DNA from: Gammaproteobacteria bacterium
Lineage (GTDB): Bacteria > Pseudomonadota > Gammaproteobacteria > Ga0077536
DNA: 46,358 bases
Direction: 5' to 3'
NCBI GenBank assembly: GCA_009692265.1
Contig: SHZM01000021.1
Location: 1-46,358, forward strand
Part shown: positions 27,347 through 36,619 of the stretch, piece by piece
How positions within the stretch are numbered: position 1 is the stretch's first letter
Layout: each line of letters begins with the position of its first letter
The notes under the pieces: generated by a model
Told to the model about the DNA's origin: nothing
The model's input: only the letters and a program-made list of their open reading frames with translations
Databases searched by the model: none
Position numbers and translations under genes: made by a program

Positions 27347-28672
27347 CTACAGCAGGAGATGCCGAATATCGCCTAACACCAGACTAAGATGACGAGTGAA
27401 TTCGGCCGCTGCTACGCCGTCGATCACCCGGTGATCGTACGAGAGAGCGTAGGGCAGCATTAGCCGCGGGACAAAGGTTTGCTCGCGGTAGACAGGCTTC
27501 GTCGCGGAAGGTGAGACCCCAAGAATCGCGACCTCCGGTGGGTTGATAATCGGCGTGAAACCGGTCCCGCTGATGCCGCCCAAACTCGATACTGTGAAGC
27601 ACCCGCCTTGCATCTCGCCTGGCGTTAATTTTCCGTCGCGTGCTTTCAGGCTTAGTGCCTGGATCTCGCCGGCTAATTCGAGCAGGGTTTTTTGCTCGAC
27701 GTCGCGCACTACCGGTACCAGTAATCCGCGCTCGGTATTCACTGCGAGTCCGACATGAAAGTATTTTTTGTAAATTAGCGATTCACCGTCAGGTGCCAGC
27801 GAGGAATTGAAGTCGGGATATTTGTGTAGCACTACGGTTACGGCCTTGAGCAGAAACGCGACCAAGGTCAGTTTCCTTCCCTGCGCCTGGAGTTCGTCGG
27901 ACTTTGACCGCCGGAACGCGTCGAGCTCGGTAATATCCGCTTCATCGAACTGCGTCACGTGCGGAATGGATACCCACGCGCGGTGCAAATTCTGTCCAGT
28001 CAGCTTCTTGATCTTGCTCAAAGGACGCGATTCGATCGCGCCAAATTTACTGAAATCGATGGCTGGCGCCTGCGGTAGGGTGAAACTGCCCCTTCCCGCG
28101 CTGGGAGTGGCGTGCAGCGCCTGTTTGACGAAGACGGTAACATCATCACGCATCACCCGCTGCTTGCGTCCGCTGCCTTTCACAGCTTTAAGGTCTACCC
28201 CGAGTTCGCGCGCAAACTTGCGCAATCCCGGACTGGCGTAGATCGGCGTGCCACTCTGCAGTAGCGCGTCGCTGCTTGCGGGCGGAGTTTCTACCCGTGG
28301 TCCAGGATCTGGCGAGACGAACGCGTATATCGGCGTGGTCCTTGGCGCGCTCGACCCTGTTGGAGCTAGGGTTGCAGGGGCTTCCTTGGGGGGTGGCGCG
28401 GGTGCGTCGGATGTTGGTGTGGGTAGTGCCGTCTCGCTGATCCCTTCGGGTTCAAACTCGATAATGAGTTTGCCTTGGGAGACTTTATCGCCAACCCGCA
28501 CGTGCACCGCGGTTACCCGACCACCTTGTGGCGCCGGAATATCCATCGTTGCCTTTTCACTTTCAAGGGTGACAAGCGGATCCTCCGGCTTGATGACATC
28601 GCCAACCTTTATCAGCACTTCGATCACATCGACGGCTTCGAAATCACCGATATTAGGTACTTCGATCTGCAT
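27347..28672 (-). CDS. aceF: Pyruvate dehydrogenase E2, dihydrolipoyl acetyltransferase
   Basis: E2 core of the pyruvate dehydrogenase complex, which transfers the acetyl group from lipoate to CoA. 441 residues. A single lipoyl domain (1-76) carries the modified Lys40 in LESEKATMDIP. A Pro/Ala-rich linker (about 80-140) follows, then the E1/E3-binding domain (144-185) and the catalytic domain with SYDHRVIDGVAAAEF near the C-terminus. One lipoyl domain rather than the three of E. coli makes it a short E2. It starts 2 bases after aceE. No lpd (E3) gene is in the window. Confidence 0.95.
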   Translation of the reverse strand: MQIEVPNIGDFEAVDVIEVLIKVGDVIKPEDPLVTLESEKATMDIPAPQGGRVTAVHVRVGDKVSQGKLIIEFEPEGISETALPTPTSDAPAPPPKEAPATLAPTGSSAPRTTPIYAFVSPDPGPRVETPPASSDALLQSGTPIYASPGLRKFARELGVDLKAVKGSGRKQRVMRDDVTVFVKQALHATPSAGRGSFTLPQAPAIDFSKFGAIESRPLSKIKKLTGQNLHRAWVSIPHVTQFDEADITELDAFRRSKSDELQAQGRKLTLVAFLLKAVTVVLHKYPDFNSSLAPDGESLIYKKYFHVGLAVNTERGLLVPVVRDVEQKTLLELAGEIQALSLKARDGKLTPGEMQGGCFTVSSLGGISGTGFTPIINPPEVAILGVSPSATKPVYREQTFVPRLMLPYALSYDHRVIDGVAAAEFTRHLSLVLGDIRHLLL

Positions 28673-28674
28673 AG

Positions 28675-31344
28675 CTACACCGTTGCCGGATTGGGTTTGT
28701 CGCGATTGATTCCGTACTTACTTATCGCCTCACTGACTTGACGGGCTGGAATCTGACCTTCGTCAGCGAGGGTTTTAAGCGCGGCGATCGTGATATAGAA
28801 CCGATTGACCTCAAAGAACTCACGCAGCTTCGCGCGTGAATCAGAGCGACCAAAGCCGTCGGTGCCAAGCACCCGATAGCGGGTGGGGATGAACTCACGC
28901 ACCTGATCGGCATAGGCCTTCAAATAATCCGTGGCAGCCACTACCGGAAGCCTCGTTTCATTCAAACAGTAGGTGACATAGGGCACGCGCGGTGGATCTT
29001 CTGGATGCAATAGATTCCAGCGCTCGCAGTCGAGGCCATCGCGACGCAATTCGTTAAAACTGGTCACGCTCCAAATATTTGCCGAGACCGCGAAGTCGTC
29101 TTTCAGTAACGCTGCCGCTGCGATCACTTCCCGCAGAATCGCCCCCGAACCGAGCAGGTCGAGCTTCGCCCCTTCATTGAGTTCAAACGGATACATGCCT
29201 TTAACGATGCCGATCTCGGCACCCGCCGGCAGCGCCGGATGTACGTAGTTCTCGTTCATCACGGTGATGTAGTAAAAACAGTTCTCCTGTTGCTCAATCA
29301 TCCGCTTCAGACCATCGTGCACAATGACGGCGAGTTCGTAGGCGAAGGTGGGGTCATAGCTGCGGCAATTCGGGAACGTTGCCGCCAGCAGGTGGCTGTG
29401 GCCGTCCTGGTGTTGCAAGCCCTCGCCGGCCAAAGTCGTGCGGCCAGAAGTACCGCCTAACAGAAAGCCGCGGGCCTGCATGTCGCCAGCAGCCCAGGCG
29501 AGATCTCCGACCCGTTGAAATCCAAACATCGAATAAAAAATAAAGAAGGGGATCATTTGCAGGTTGTGGTTCGAATAGGCCGTTGCCGCCGCGATCCATG
29601 AACACATGCCACCGGCTTCGTTAATACCCTCTTCCAGGATCTGTCCTTTAATGTCCTCGCGGTAGTACATCAATTCGTCATGGTCGACCGGTTCATATAA
29701 TTGACCGACCGAGGAGTAAATGCCGAGTTGGCGGAACATACCTTCCATGCCAAAAGTTCGCGCTTCGTCTGGGACGATTGGCACAATCCTGGGGCCCAGT
29801 GTTTTATCGCGGGTGAGGGCCGCGAGGAGCCGGACGAAAGCCATCGTGGTTGAGATATCGCGGTCGCCAGTGCTTTTCAGCATCGCCTCGAAGAGGGTGA
29901 GATCGGGGATCTGCAATGGCTTGTCCGCGCGCGGTCGCCGCTGCGGCAGGAAGCCACCCATTGCCGCGGTCCGCTCGCGCAGGTATTTCATTTCCGGGCT
30001 GTCATCGGGTGGGCGGTAGAATGGGGCTCCGGCGAGATCCGCGTCCGAGACTGGAATATTAAACCGGTCACGAAAATGCCTGAGTGCGGCTTCTCCCATC
30101 TTCTTTTGCTGATGGGTGATCATCTTCCCTTCGCCCGCTTCCCCCATGCCGTAGCCCTTCACCGTCTTGCATAAAATTACAGTGGGCTGACCGGTGTGAG
30201 CCATCGCCGCCGAATAAGCCGCGAAGACCTTGTGGGGATCGTGGCCGCCACGGTTCAGACGCCAGATGTCGTCGTCACTCATGCTTGCGACAAGCTGCTT
30301 CAGCTCAGGATATTTACCGAAGAAATGCTCGCGAACGTAGGCGCCGTTCACGGCCTTCATGGCTTGGTATTCGCCGTCAACGACTTCTTCCATGCGCCGT
30401 AACAGCACGCCCTTGGTATCTTTCGCGAGCAGCGGATCCCACGCAGCGCCCCAGATCACTTTAATGACATTCCAACCGGCACCGCGGAAATCGGATTCCA
30501 GCTCTTGAATGATCTTGCCGTTGCCGCGCACTGGGCCATCGAGGCGTTGCAGATTGCAATTAATCACAAACACCAGGTTATCGAGCTTTTCACGCGACGC
30601 GAGCGTGGCCGCGCCGAACGATTCCGGTTCGTCCATTTCGCCATCGCCCATGAACGCCCAGATCTTGCGCCCTTGGGCCGGAGTCAGGTTGCGATGTTCG
30701 AGATAGCGCAGGAAGCGCGCCTGGTAGATCGCCATGATCGGACCCAACCCCATCGAAACGGTTGGGAATTGCCAGAAATCCGGCATTAACCAGGGATGTG
30801 GGTAGGAGCTCAAACCGTGCCCATCGACTTCCTGGCGAAAATTATTCAATTGGTCTTCGCTGATGAGGCCGAGCAAAAAGGCGCGCGCGTAAATGCCCGG
30901 TGCCGAATGACCTTGCATGAAGATCATATCGCCACCGTAGTCGGCGGTTGGTGCGCGCCAAAAATGGTTGTAGCCCACTTCGTAGAGCGTGGCGGCCGAG
31001 GCGTAGCTCGCGATATGTCCACCGAATTCGCTATTTTTGTGATTCGCCTTGACCACCATTGCCATCGCGTTCCAGCGATTAATCGAGCGGATCCGCCACT
31101 CGAGTGCCGGGTCTCCCGGGGTGTACTTTTCGCGATCCGGCGGAATCGAATTTAAGTAGGCGGTGTTCGCCGAGTACGGAAGATCCACGCCGGAGCGACG
31201 CGCGGAATCGATTAGACGTTCCAATAAATAATGGGCACGTTCGATCCCTTCGCCTTGGGCAACCGCGGCAAGGGCTTCGAGCCACTCCTGTGTTTCCTGC
31301 GGATCCAGGTCATTCATGGTCGATAGGGTCATCGCAACACTCAT
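28675..31344 (-). CDS. aceE: Pyruvate dehydrogenase E1, homodimeric type
   Basis: Thiamine-diphosphate-dependent decarboxylation of pyruvate and acetylation of lipoyl-E2. 889 residues, like E. coli AceE. The ThDP/Mg motif is GDGEMDEPE (233-241) through INCNLQRLDGPV (261-272). Other E1 landmarks are GHIASYASAATLYEVGYNHF, MQGHSAPGIYARAF and the transketolase-like C-terminal domain. ATG 31344 has GAGAGGA upstream; ATG 31317 is an alternative. It begins the minus-strand operon aceE-aceF-nudix-hydrolase. Confidence 0.96.
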   Translation of the reverse strand: MSVAMTLSTMNDLDPQETQEWLEALAAVAQGEGIERAHYLLERLIDSARRSGVDLPYSANTAYLNSIPPDREKYTPGDPALEWRIRSINRWNAMAMVVKANHKNSEFGGHIASYASAATLYEVGYNHFWRAPTADYGGDMIFMQGHSAPGIYARAFLLGLISEDQLNNFRQEVDGHGLSSYPHPWLMPDFWQFPTVSMGLGPIMAIYQARFLRYLEHRNLTPAQGRKIWAFMGDGEMDEPESFGAATLASREKLDNLVFVINCNLQRLDGPVRGNGKIIQELESDFRGAGWNVIKVIWGAAWDPLLAKDTKGVLLRRMEEVVDGEYQAMKAVNGAYVREHFFGKYPELKQLVASMSDDDIWRLNRGGHDPHKVFAAYSAAMAHTGQPTVILCKTVKGYGMGEAGEGKMITHQQKKMGEAALRHFRDRFNIPVSDADLAGAPFYRPPDDSPEMKYLRERTAAMGGFLPQRRPRADKPLQIPDLTLFEAMLKSTGDRDISTTMAFVRLLAALTRDKTLGPRIVPIVPDEARTFGMEGMFRQLGIYSSVGQLYEPVDHDELMYYREDIKGQILEEGINEAGGMCSWIAAATAYSNHNLQMIPFFIFYSMFGFQRVGDLAWAAGDMQARGFLLGGTSGRTTLAGEGLQHQDGHSHLLAATFPNCRSYDPTFAYELAVIVHDGLKRMIEQQENCFYYITVMNENYVHPALPAGAEIGIVKGMYPFELNEGAKLDLLGSGAILREVIAAAALLKDDFAVSANIWSVTSFNELRRDGLDCERWNLLHPEDPPRVPYVTYCLNETRLPVVAATDYLKAYADQVREFIPTRYRVLGTDGFGRSDSRAKLREFFEVNRFYITIAALKTLADEGQIPARQVSEAISKYGINRDKPNPATV

Positions 31345-31521
31345 CTCAATCGTCCTCTCGACAGACTATCCCGAAGGCTAAACATACGTAACAAGGCTAC
31401 GCTTACCCGCAACCGTGGGTGCCCCAACTCTAAGAGGATTGCCGCGCGACGCAAACTCGGGTCCTGAAGGTTCCAGGCCTGTAATCGATGTCGGTCAACC
31501 TCGGGGAGATCTTTAAGAGGG

Positions 31522-32115
31522 CTATTTGAGTCCTGGAATAGGGGAAGGGCAAGGCTCTACTCGCGGGCAGTTGAGGCCGTGGCCGTAGATAAACTCAATG
31601 AAGTCGCCCCCGGGCATGAAGCGCTCGGTTAGGTTGGTGAGAGCCGCGCCCCGATCGATTTCGGTGAGATAACAACTCAAGGCTTCCCCGATGCCACTGC
31701 AGATGAAGCGTAGCGGGCGTACCTGACCCGCATTCGTGGCCAGTTCGTAACCACCCTCAATGGGGTGCCAGGCCTTGGCAAAGCGCGTATTCGCGCAATC
31801 GCAGGCGAGATAGCGATCCGCGAACTCTATTAGCTTCCCGACCGTCATTCCCGGAGTCGCGGAATCCGCCGAGCGCGGGTTGAGCAGTCTGGCCGTGAGC
31901 AATTCGCGCGGCGTTAATGAGGGATCAACTAGGCTCGGTGCCGGGGTCGGTACGGGTCTAGGGCTAGGCGCAACCGCTACTGGTTTGTCGCGCTTGAGAA
32001 AATCCGGCTTGAGATCAGGCGCCTTGCACGCGGCTAATATCGCGCTTAGAGCGCAGATCAAAAAATACACATGGCAATCACTATGAGCGGGGCGAAAAGT
32101 CCGGCGGGTTTTCAA
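31522..32115 (-). CDS. Putative lipoprotein of unknown function
   Basis: 197 residues. The N-terminal segment is hydrophobic and ends in LSAILAACKAP, a lipobox with Cys30, so an outer- or inner-membrane lipoprotein is likely. A Pro/Val-rich linker (about 42-66) leads to a C-terminal domain with Cys residues (CDCANT, FICSGIGEALSCYL, CPRVEPCPSP) that may form disulfides. No family was recognised. It lies 20 bases after the HAD gene on the same strand. Confidence 0.6.
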   Translation of the reverse strand: MKTRRTFRPAHSDCHVYFLICALSAILAACKAPDLKPDFLKRDKPVAVAPSPRPVPTPAPSLVDPSLTPRELLTARLLNPRSADSATPGMTVGKLIEFADRYLACDCANTRFAKAWHPIEGGYELATNAGQVRPLRFICSGIGEALSCYLTEIDRGAALTNLTERFMPGGDFIEFIYGHGLNCPRVEPCPSPIPGLK

Positions 32116-32135
32116 ACGTTAGGCTTCCGTGTTTT

Positions 32136-33041
32136 CTAAGATTGAGACATTTCTTGCATGAACTGGTGTCGCTCGCGTTCGAATCGACTGCGCGCGACGA
32201 TGATGTCCAGCAACGTCCGGACCCGCTTTTCCAGGGTACGCCCCGCGCGATAGTCCGCTGCCGCGTAATAGTCGATTCGATTGGCGCGGATGAGCTCCCG
32301 GCATGTCTCGATCGATTTTTCGTGCTCGGGATTATGCACAGCGACCGCGAAGCCGCCATACATTTTTGTCACAGTCATACAGGGGACGTCAGTCATGCCA
32401 TCGCCGATATAGATCATGTGGCTAAACGGGATCGGGCGTTCACTTTCGGGCATGTACTCGTTGATTGATTCGCCAGCCGCCTCGCGCCCTTTGTTGATCC
32501 GAAACAGATACTGAGTCTTACTGGTGTCGTTGATGACGATCGTTGGAAAGCAGGCGACTTCATGATGATTGAAATGATACTGCGAAGCGTAAATCCGCTC
32601 AAAATGGTGCTTGATGCTAATCCCTTCGAGGATCTCGCTCAGGCCCGCGGAAATAATATAGTGCTTCGCCTGAACCAGACCATTGGACTGCGCAGCGACA
32701 TAGCGATTCATGCGGTCGAACCAAGTCGCGACTCCGGCGTAGTACTTAATTCCGCGCGCAAGTCGACGCAGCGCTTCCCGACTTAGATGGGCTTTGTTCG
32801 CCTCGATTTTTTCGACGAGCAGACGCATGTATGTCAGGATGCTGTCGCCGCCAGTGCGACGAACTTCGCCATTGACCTCGTTCCAAAACGCCTGCGGCGA
32901 AATGCCGAGTTGCGGCAATACCGTGTACTCCTGCATCGGCTGCGGAGTGAGGGTGCCGTCGAAATCATAAATCAAGGCCAAGGTGCCGCGCGCGAATACG
33001 GCAGGTCGAGTGGGGAATTTGGTCCTGCGCGGCGGCGGCAT
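32136..33041 (-). CDS. HAD-superfamily phosphatase
   Basis: A 301-residue haloacid-dehalogenase phosphatase. Motif I is IYDFDGTLTP (nucleophile Asp26, acid/base Asp28), motif II is likely the Ser in YIISAGLSEIL (about 127-137), and motif IV is IYIGDGMTDVPCM. The layout resembles phosphoserine-phosphatase-like members with a helical cap between motifs I and II. The substrate is unknown. The gene lies between a gene for an exported protein and a lipoprotein gene on the same strand. Confidence 0.82.
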   Translation of the reverse strand: MPPPRRTKFPTRPAVFARGTLALIYDFDGTLTPQPMQEYTVLPQLGISPQAFWNEVNGEVRRTGGDSILTYMRLLVEKIEANKAHLSREALRRLARGIKYYAGVATWFDRMNRYVAAQSNGLVQAKHYIISAGLSEILEGISIKHHFERIYASQYHFNHHEVACFPTIVINDTSKTQYLFRINKGREAAGESINEYMPESERPIPFSHMIYIGDGMTDVPCMTVTKMYGGFAVAVHNPEHEKSIETCRELIRANRIDYYAAADYRAGRTLEKRVRTLLDIIVARSRFERERHQFMQEMSQS

Positions 33042-33055
33042 GGTTCAGTTGCCAG

Positions 33056-33562
33056 CTACGGCGCCTTAACGCCGGAGGCTAGGGCATCGACCGCGGATGC
33101 GAGATTCCCGGCCCGCTGCGCCTCCAGCAATTGTTCGAATTCGGCGATCTTTAAATCGGCGTGGGTTTCTTTTAGTCCGGCATAAGCGTCAATGGCAGCG
33201 GACATTCCTGCCGCAGGATCGTCTCCCTGCTTGTGGGTCTCCAATTGCGAGTGGAGATTCCCGCCCATATAAGCGGCGTAAAGCACGGCTTGAACGTCGG
33301 GCGGGAAAGGTCGATACATCCAAAACAACAGGTTCGCATTAAGCACGGCATGGACCGCGCCGCTTTGCATATAGCCGAGGAAGATCGGTGCCTCTTTTAG
33401 ATTCTGCTCCGGGGCCAAAGCGAATCGAGCATAGGCGGCCAGCGCCTCCGCCGCCGTGGTCCGAGCTGTGTCTGCGGTCTGCGGCCAGGCTTTAAAAGTG
33501 ATAAGCGACAGCAGGCATAATGCCAAGCCCGCTTGTTTTGCATGTGCATGGAAGTGGTTCAC
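33056..33562 (-). CDS. Exported protein of unknown function
   Basis: With GTG 33562 as start the 168-residue product begins NHFHAHAKQAGLALCLLSLI and has a probable signal peptide cleaved after KAWPQ. The open frame extends back to 33733, but that part overlaps the upstream lipoprotein gene. The mature part is helical, Ala-rich and contains HLSREAL-free, evenly charged segments ending LKIAEFEQLLEAQRAGNLAS. No family was recognised. It precedes the HAD gene by 14 bases. Confidence 0.55.
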   Translation of the reverse strand: MNHFHAHAKQAGLALCLLSLITFKAWPQTADTARTTAAEALAAYARFALAPEQNLKEAPIFLGYMQSGAVHAVLNANLLFWMYRPFPPDVQAVLYAAYMGGNLHSQLETHKQGDDPAAGMSAAIDAYAGLKETHADLKIAEFEQLLEAQRAGNLASAVDALASGVKAP

Positions 33563-33590
33563 GGTAATTGCTGCTCGCGTATGCTCTGGA

Positions 33591-34094
33591 TTAAGGGCGT
33601 TGAAGGACAGGTCGCCATTCGCCACCTTCACGGATAAAAAAAGTCTGTTCTTCCTTGCCGGTTCCCGACCGCCACGAGACGACCGCCCGATCATCCTTGA
33701 TGCGGGTGCGGAGAAATTTCGCGCCTTCGGCATTTTTCATCTGTAGATCGACGACTTGGGGATGATTGAGTTCCACGCCACTCATGAGCGCGGCAAAAAA
33801 GCCGGCGGCGTCCATCTTCGCCAGCGACGCGGATTCAATTTGGAATTTTTCGCTTAGGTGCGAGATATAGCTTGGCTCCATTTTCACATACTCGAGGACG
33901 TGTGCGATCTGTTCTTTTGATTCGCTCGCCAAGGTCTCCCATAGTCGCGCGTAATCTCGTGCCTGCCGAATTTGCATTGTCTCTTCCCACGCGCGCTGCG
34001 GAGTGCCGCTCGAAAGGCGATCGCACCCAGCAAGGAGTAAGCATGTCGCGAAGCCGAGCCACAGGTAGGTGCGCAAATCGAGAGTATTCCTCAA
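33591..34094 (-). CDS. Putative lipoprotein of unknown function
   Basis: 167 residues with the lipobox CLLLAGCDRL, so acylation at Cys24 is likely. TTG 34094 is the assumed start (TTG 34076 is possible). The mature domain (WEETMQIRQARDYARLWETL to FIREGGEWRPVLQRP) looks like a small NTF2-like or DUF4878-like fold, which is a guess from the final W-x-P pattern. It follows, and partly overlaps, another exported-protein frame. Confidence 0.6.
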   Translation of the reverse strand: MRNTLDLRTYLWLGFATCLLLAGCDRLSSGTPQRAWEETMQIRQARDYARLWETLASESKEQIAHVLEYVKMEPSYISHLSEKFQIESASLAKMDAAGFFAALMSGVELNHPQVVDLQMKNAEGAKFLRTRIKDDRAVVSWRSGTGKEEQTFFIREGGEWRPVLQRP

Positions 34095-34467
34095 GGCTCG
34101 GTGGAGCAGGCGGTGATATTACCTGCCACTTACCTTCTTTCAATTCCAAGTGAATTTCCTCTTCGCCGCTTCGACCGGAATGTTTTTCAGCATACTGGGC
34201 TCGCGCGACCGCGTGGGTCTCGTCAATATGCTTGACCGTGACCTCCTGAATGCGGAGATTCTCTTGTGCGGGAGCGGAGTCTTCGCCACGGGCCTTGGCC
34301 ATTGCGTCGTAATGATCCGGATTAGAGATGTGCTTAAGCACATCTTCGTTCTTCGCACCTTTGGCGATCGCGTAGACCTCTGCCGTCATTGCGGCTTCGT
34401 CATCGGCTGCCATCGCACTCACGAGAAATACGAACGTGAGCGCCATGAGGGTTTTGTTCCCAAGCAC
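33835..34467 (-). CDS. Exported protein, 3' end probably frameshifted
   Basis: GTG 34467 follows GGAGAAA and gives a signal peptide, MALTFVFLVSAMAADDEA. Residues to about 120 look genuine (EEEIHLELKEGKWQVI at the end), similar in style to the lipoprotein encoded next. After about 34105 the frame runs roughly 260 bases through the next gene and yields Arg-rich shadow sequence. A TGA at 34093-34091, overlapping the next start as TTGA, would be the natural stop after a one-base shift. The true product is probably about 120-125 residues. A lost frame or an assembly error are both possible. Confidence 0.5.
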   Translation of the reverse strand: MLGNKTLMALTFVFLVSAMAADDEAAMTAEVYAIAKGAKNEDVLKHISNPDHYDAMAKARGEDSAPAQENLRIQEVTVKHIDETHAVARAQYAEKHSGRSGEEEIHLELKEGKWQVISPPAPPSLEEYSRFAHLPVARLRDMLTPCWVRSPFERHSAARVGRDNANSAGTRLRATMGDLGERIKRTDRTRPRVCENGAKLYLAPKRKIPN

Positions 34468-34542
34468 GAATTTTCTCCACAAGGTCGAATGTCAGCATTA
34501 AAAACTATCTAAAGTGACGGCGCTACCGTCCTGAAGCTGGCC

Positions 34543-35211
34543 TTAGGGGTTCGCTGCCAGCAAGGTGAGAATCCGGCGCGCGGCCAGCGGCATGGAGGAA
34601 TAAATTTCAGCGACTAAGTTGGCCAATTCTTCGGAGGGTTGCTTGAGATCCGGGACCAACAACGTATACATGCCCGCCGCCACTGCAGCGCGGGCACCGA
34701 CTTCCGAATCCTCGACCGCGATACAGTTCTGCGGTGCAACCCCAATTCGGCTGGCCGCAAGTAGGAAAATATCCGGTGCGGGTTTTCCGTTTTGTACTTG
34801 ATCGCCGGTAACGCAGACAGCCAAGCGCGCGAGCAGCCCGGTCGCGGCAAGCGCGCTTGCCGCGTTATTCGCGCGGGTGGACGTCGCGACTGCAATCGGG
34901 ATTCCACGAGCAAGTAACTCATCAAGCAGCATCGGAATTCCAGGTTTTGCGGCTAAGCCACGATGGTCTATTTCGCTGCGGTAGCAACGCTCGAAGCGGT
35001 GACGAAAATCCGCGAGCGGAAAATCGTGCCCGAACTCCCGCATAAACGCGACTTCCACTTGCGGGCTGGGCAGTCCGAGCAAACTCGCATAAAAGTGGTC
35101 TGTGATAGTTCGATCAATTTCCATCGCGGCGAGTTGCGCGGCGCCGCGAATGATCGGTTCAGAATCGATCAACACCCCGTCCATATCGAAGATTACCGCG
35201 GATAACGCCAT
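34543..35211 (-). CDS. HAD-superfamily hydrolase, beta-phosphoglucomutase-like
   Basis: 222 residues. Motif I is VIFDMDGVLIDSEP (Asp9, Asp11), motif II is the Ser/Thr in VATSTRANN (about 108-116), motif III is the Lys in QNGKPAPDIFL, and motif IV is AVEDSEVGARAAVAAGM. This is the cap-C1 group containing sugar-phosphate phosphatases and beta-phosphoglucomutase; the substrate is unknown. ATG 35211 overlaps the stop of the LOG gene by one base (TGATG). Confidence 0.88.
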   Translation of the reverse strand: MALSAVIFDMDGVLIDSEPIIRGAAQLAAMEIDRTITDHFYASLLGLPSPQVEVAFMREFGHDFPLADFRHRFERCYRSEIDHRGLAAKPGIPMLLDELLARGIPIAVATSTRANNAASALAATGLLARLAVCVTGDQVQNGKPAPDIFLLAASRIGVAPQNCIAVEDSEVGARAAVAAGMYTLLVPDLKQPSEELANLVAEIYSSMPLAARRILTLLAANP

Positions 35212-35756
35212 CAGGGTGTGCTCTGCACGAGCTTCGCCAACAGCTCCTCCGGTGTAGCTGCAACGAGCAGCCCATCAATTTCCGCTTGTGCAATAAAGCC
35301 TTCGGTCGCTGCATGGGCTAGCGCGCCGAGCCACGGCGCGAAAAAATTGTCGACGTTCAGCAACCCAATCGGTTTATTTAATTGTCTTAGCTGGCGCCAG
35401 GCGATGACTTCGAGAAGTTCATCGTAGGTCCCAACGCCGCCGGGCAGCGCGACAAACGCATCTGAAATCTCCAGCATCATCGACTTACGTTCAAATAAAT
35501 CACCGACGGTGTGACACACCTGAAGTCCAGGATGAACCGCTTCGCGGCTATGCAAAAAGCCGGGAATGATGCCGGTGACATACCCACCAGCATCGAGTGC
35601 CGCTTGGGCGACCTCACCCATTAAACCGACTCGGCCGCCACCATAGACAAGATCCCACTTGGCGTGGACTAAGGCCGTGCCGAACGCCTGCGCGGCAGTT
35701 CGGTAAGCTGGTCGATTCCCACTTCTAGCGCCGCAGAACACACAGAGTTTTTTCAC
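35211..35756 (-). CDS. LOG-family nucleotide phosphoribohydrolase
   Basis: 181 residues from GTG 35756, which overlaps the upstream stop as GTGA. The family signature PGGVGTYDELLEVIAWRQL (about 107-125) and the ERKSMML Arg-Lys pair mark a LOG (TIGR00730) protein. Bacterial members hydrolyse AMP or cytokinin nucleotides to the base and ribose 5-phosphate; whether this is a purine-salvage enzyme here is unknown. It is coupled to the HAD gene downstream, which could act on a sugar phosphate, but this link is inference. Confidence 0.88.
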   Translation of the reverse strand: MKKLCVFCGARSGNRPAYRTAAQAFGTALVHAKWDLVYGGGRVGLMGEVAQAALDAGGYVTGIIPGFLHSREAVHPGLQVCHTVGDLFERKSMMLEISDAFVALPGGVGTYDELLEVIAWRQLRQLNKPIGLLNVDNFFAPWLGALAHAATEGFIAQAEIDGLLVAATPEELLAKLVQSTP

Positions 35757-36364
35757 GATTTCGGACCTGCGACCCACATCAATTCGCCAAATTCAATTTC
35801 CCAGGGCCCGTCGGCGACGCGTTTGGCTTGAATAAGGCGGCCAGCCCCGCATTCGGCCCCACACTGTAATTCCAAGTAGAGGAGTGCGTGGGTTTTTGTG
35901 CTGTCGAAGGCCACCCGAGAGACGCGCAGTAGACCAGGACTATTTGCATAGCGGGCAAAAAACAACTTCCAACCGGCTTCCGGGTTATCGCCGCGAAACA
36001 GGAGATCCCGATCGCTTTCGGTGAGCAGGATATAGGGAACGGGCAGGGTGAAACTGGCGGCCAGCGGGTGCGTGGTCTGATTAAGCCGAGCCCACTCGCG
36101 CAATAGTTCAACGTTGGTGTTTAGTTCGGTCGCGCGCGCCTCCGATGGAAGACTACCGTCAACGATCGCGCTTGGATCTCCGCTCGTAAGATTCGCGATC
36201 ACCACTTGTTTTGTTTCGTTCGCAAGGCCATGGCGCAGAACATCGGACAAACAGGCGTATTCGTCGTCGGGCAATTCCTGTGCAATGACGTTGGTGCAGA
36301 ATATCAAGGACAGTAATACACCAAGGGTAGACAGGGACTTTCGCGAGTTGTGAGCTTTGCGCAT
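35753..36364 (-). CDS. Secreted protein of unknown function
   Basis: 203 residues with a cleavable signal peptide (STLGVLLSLIFCTNVIAQEL, cut after Ala28). The mature part contains LLFRGDNPEAGWKLFFARYA and a Cys pair in LQCGAECGAG. The pattern of a final GPWEIEF strand suggests a small beta-rich domain. No family was recognised. It is first in a three-gene operon with the LOG and HAD genes and divergent from the exported hydratase homologue. Confidence 0.6.
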   Translation of the reverse strand: MRKAHNSRKSLSTLGVLLSLIFCTNVIAQELPDDEYACLSDVLRHGLANETKQVVIANLTSGDPSAIVDGSLPSEARATELNTNVELLREWARLNQTTHPLAASFTLPVPYILLTESDRDLLFRGDNPEAGWKLFFARYANSPGLLRVSRVAFDSTKTHALLYLELQCGAECGAGRLIQAKRVADGPWEIEFGELMWVAGPKS

Positions 36365-36619
36365 GCGTACCGAGACCTCTCGAATTAGGACAGGTAACTT
36401 GGAGGGTTGAGTCTAGCGGGGTGATTACTCCGAAAAGAACCGCTTAATCGTCCCGGCTTGCGGCGTCACGTCTAAAGTCGAGTAGAATTCAGGGCGCCCG
36501 AGGCATTAGAAAGGCGCTACTTCGAGCAGTCAAGCGACGAGGGTTGCGCCTGAGAACTTGCGAAACTGTGCTCGGGCCATATTAATAAACTTCAAACGAG
36601 AATACAGGCGTCACCTGCC

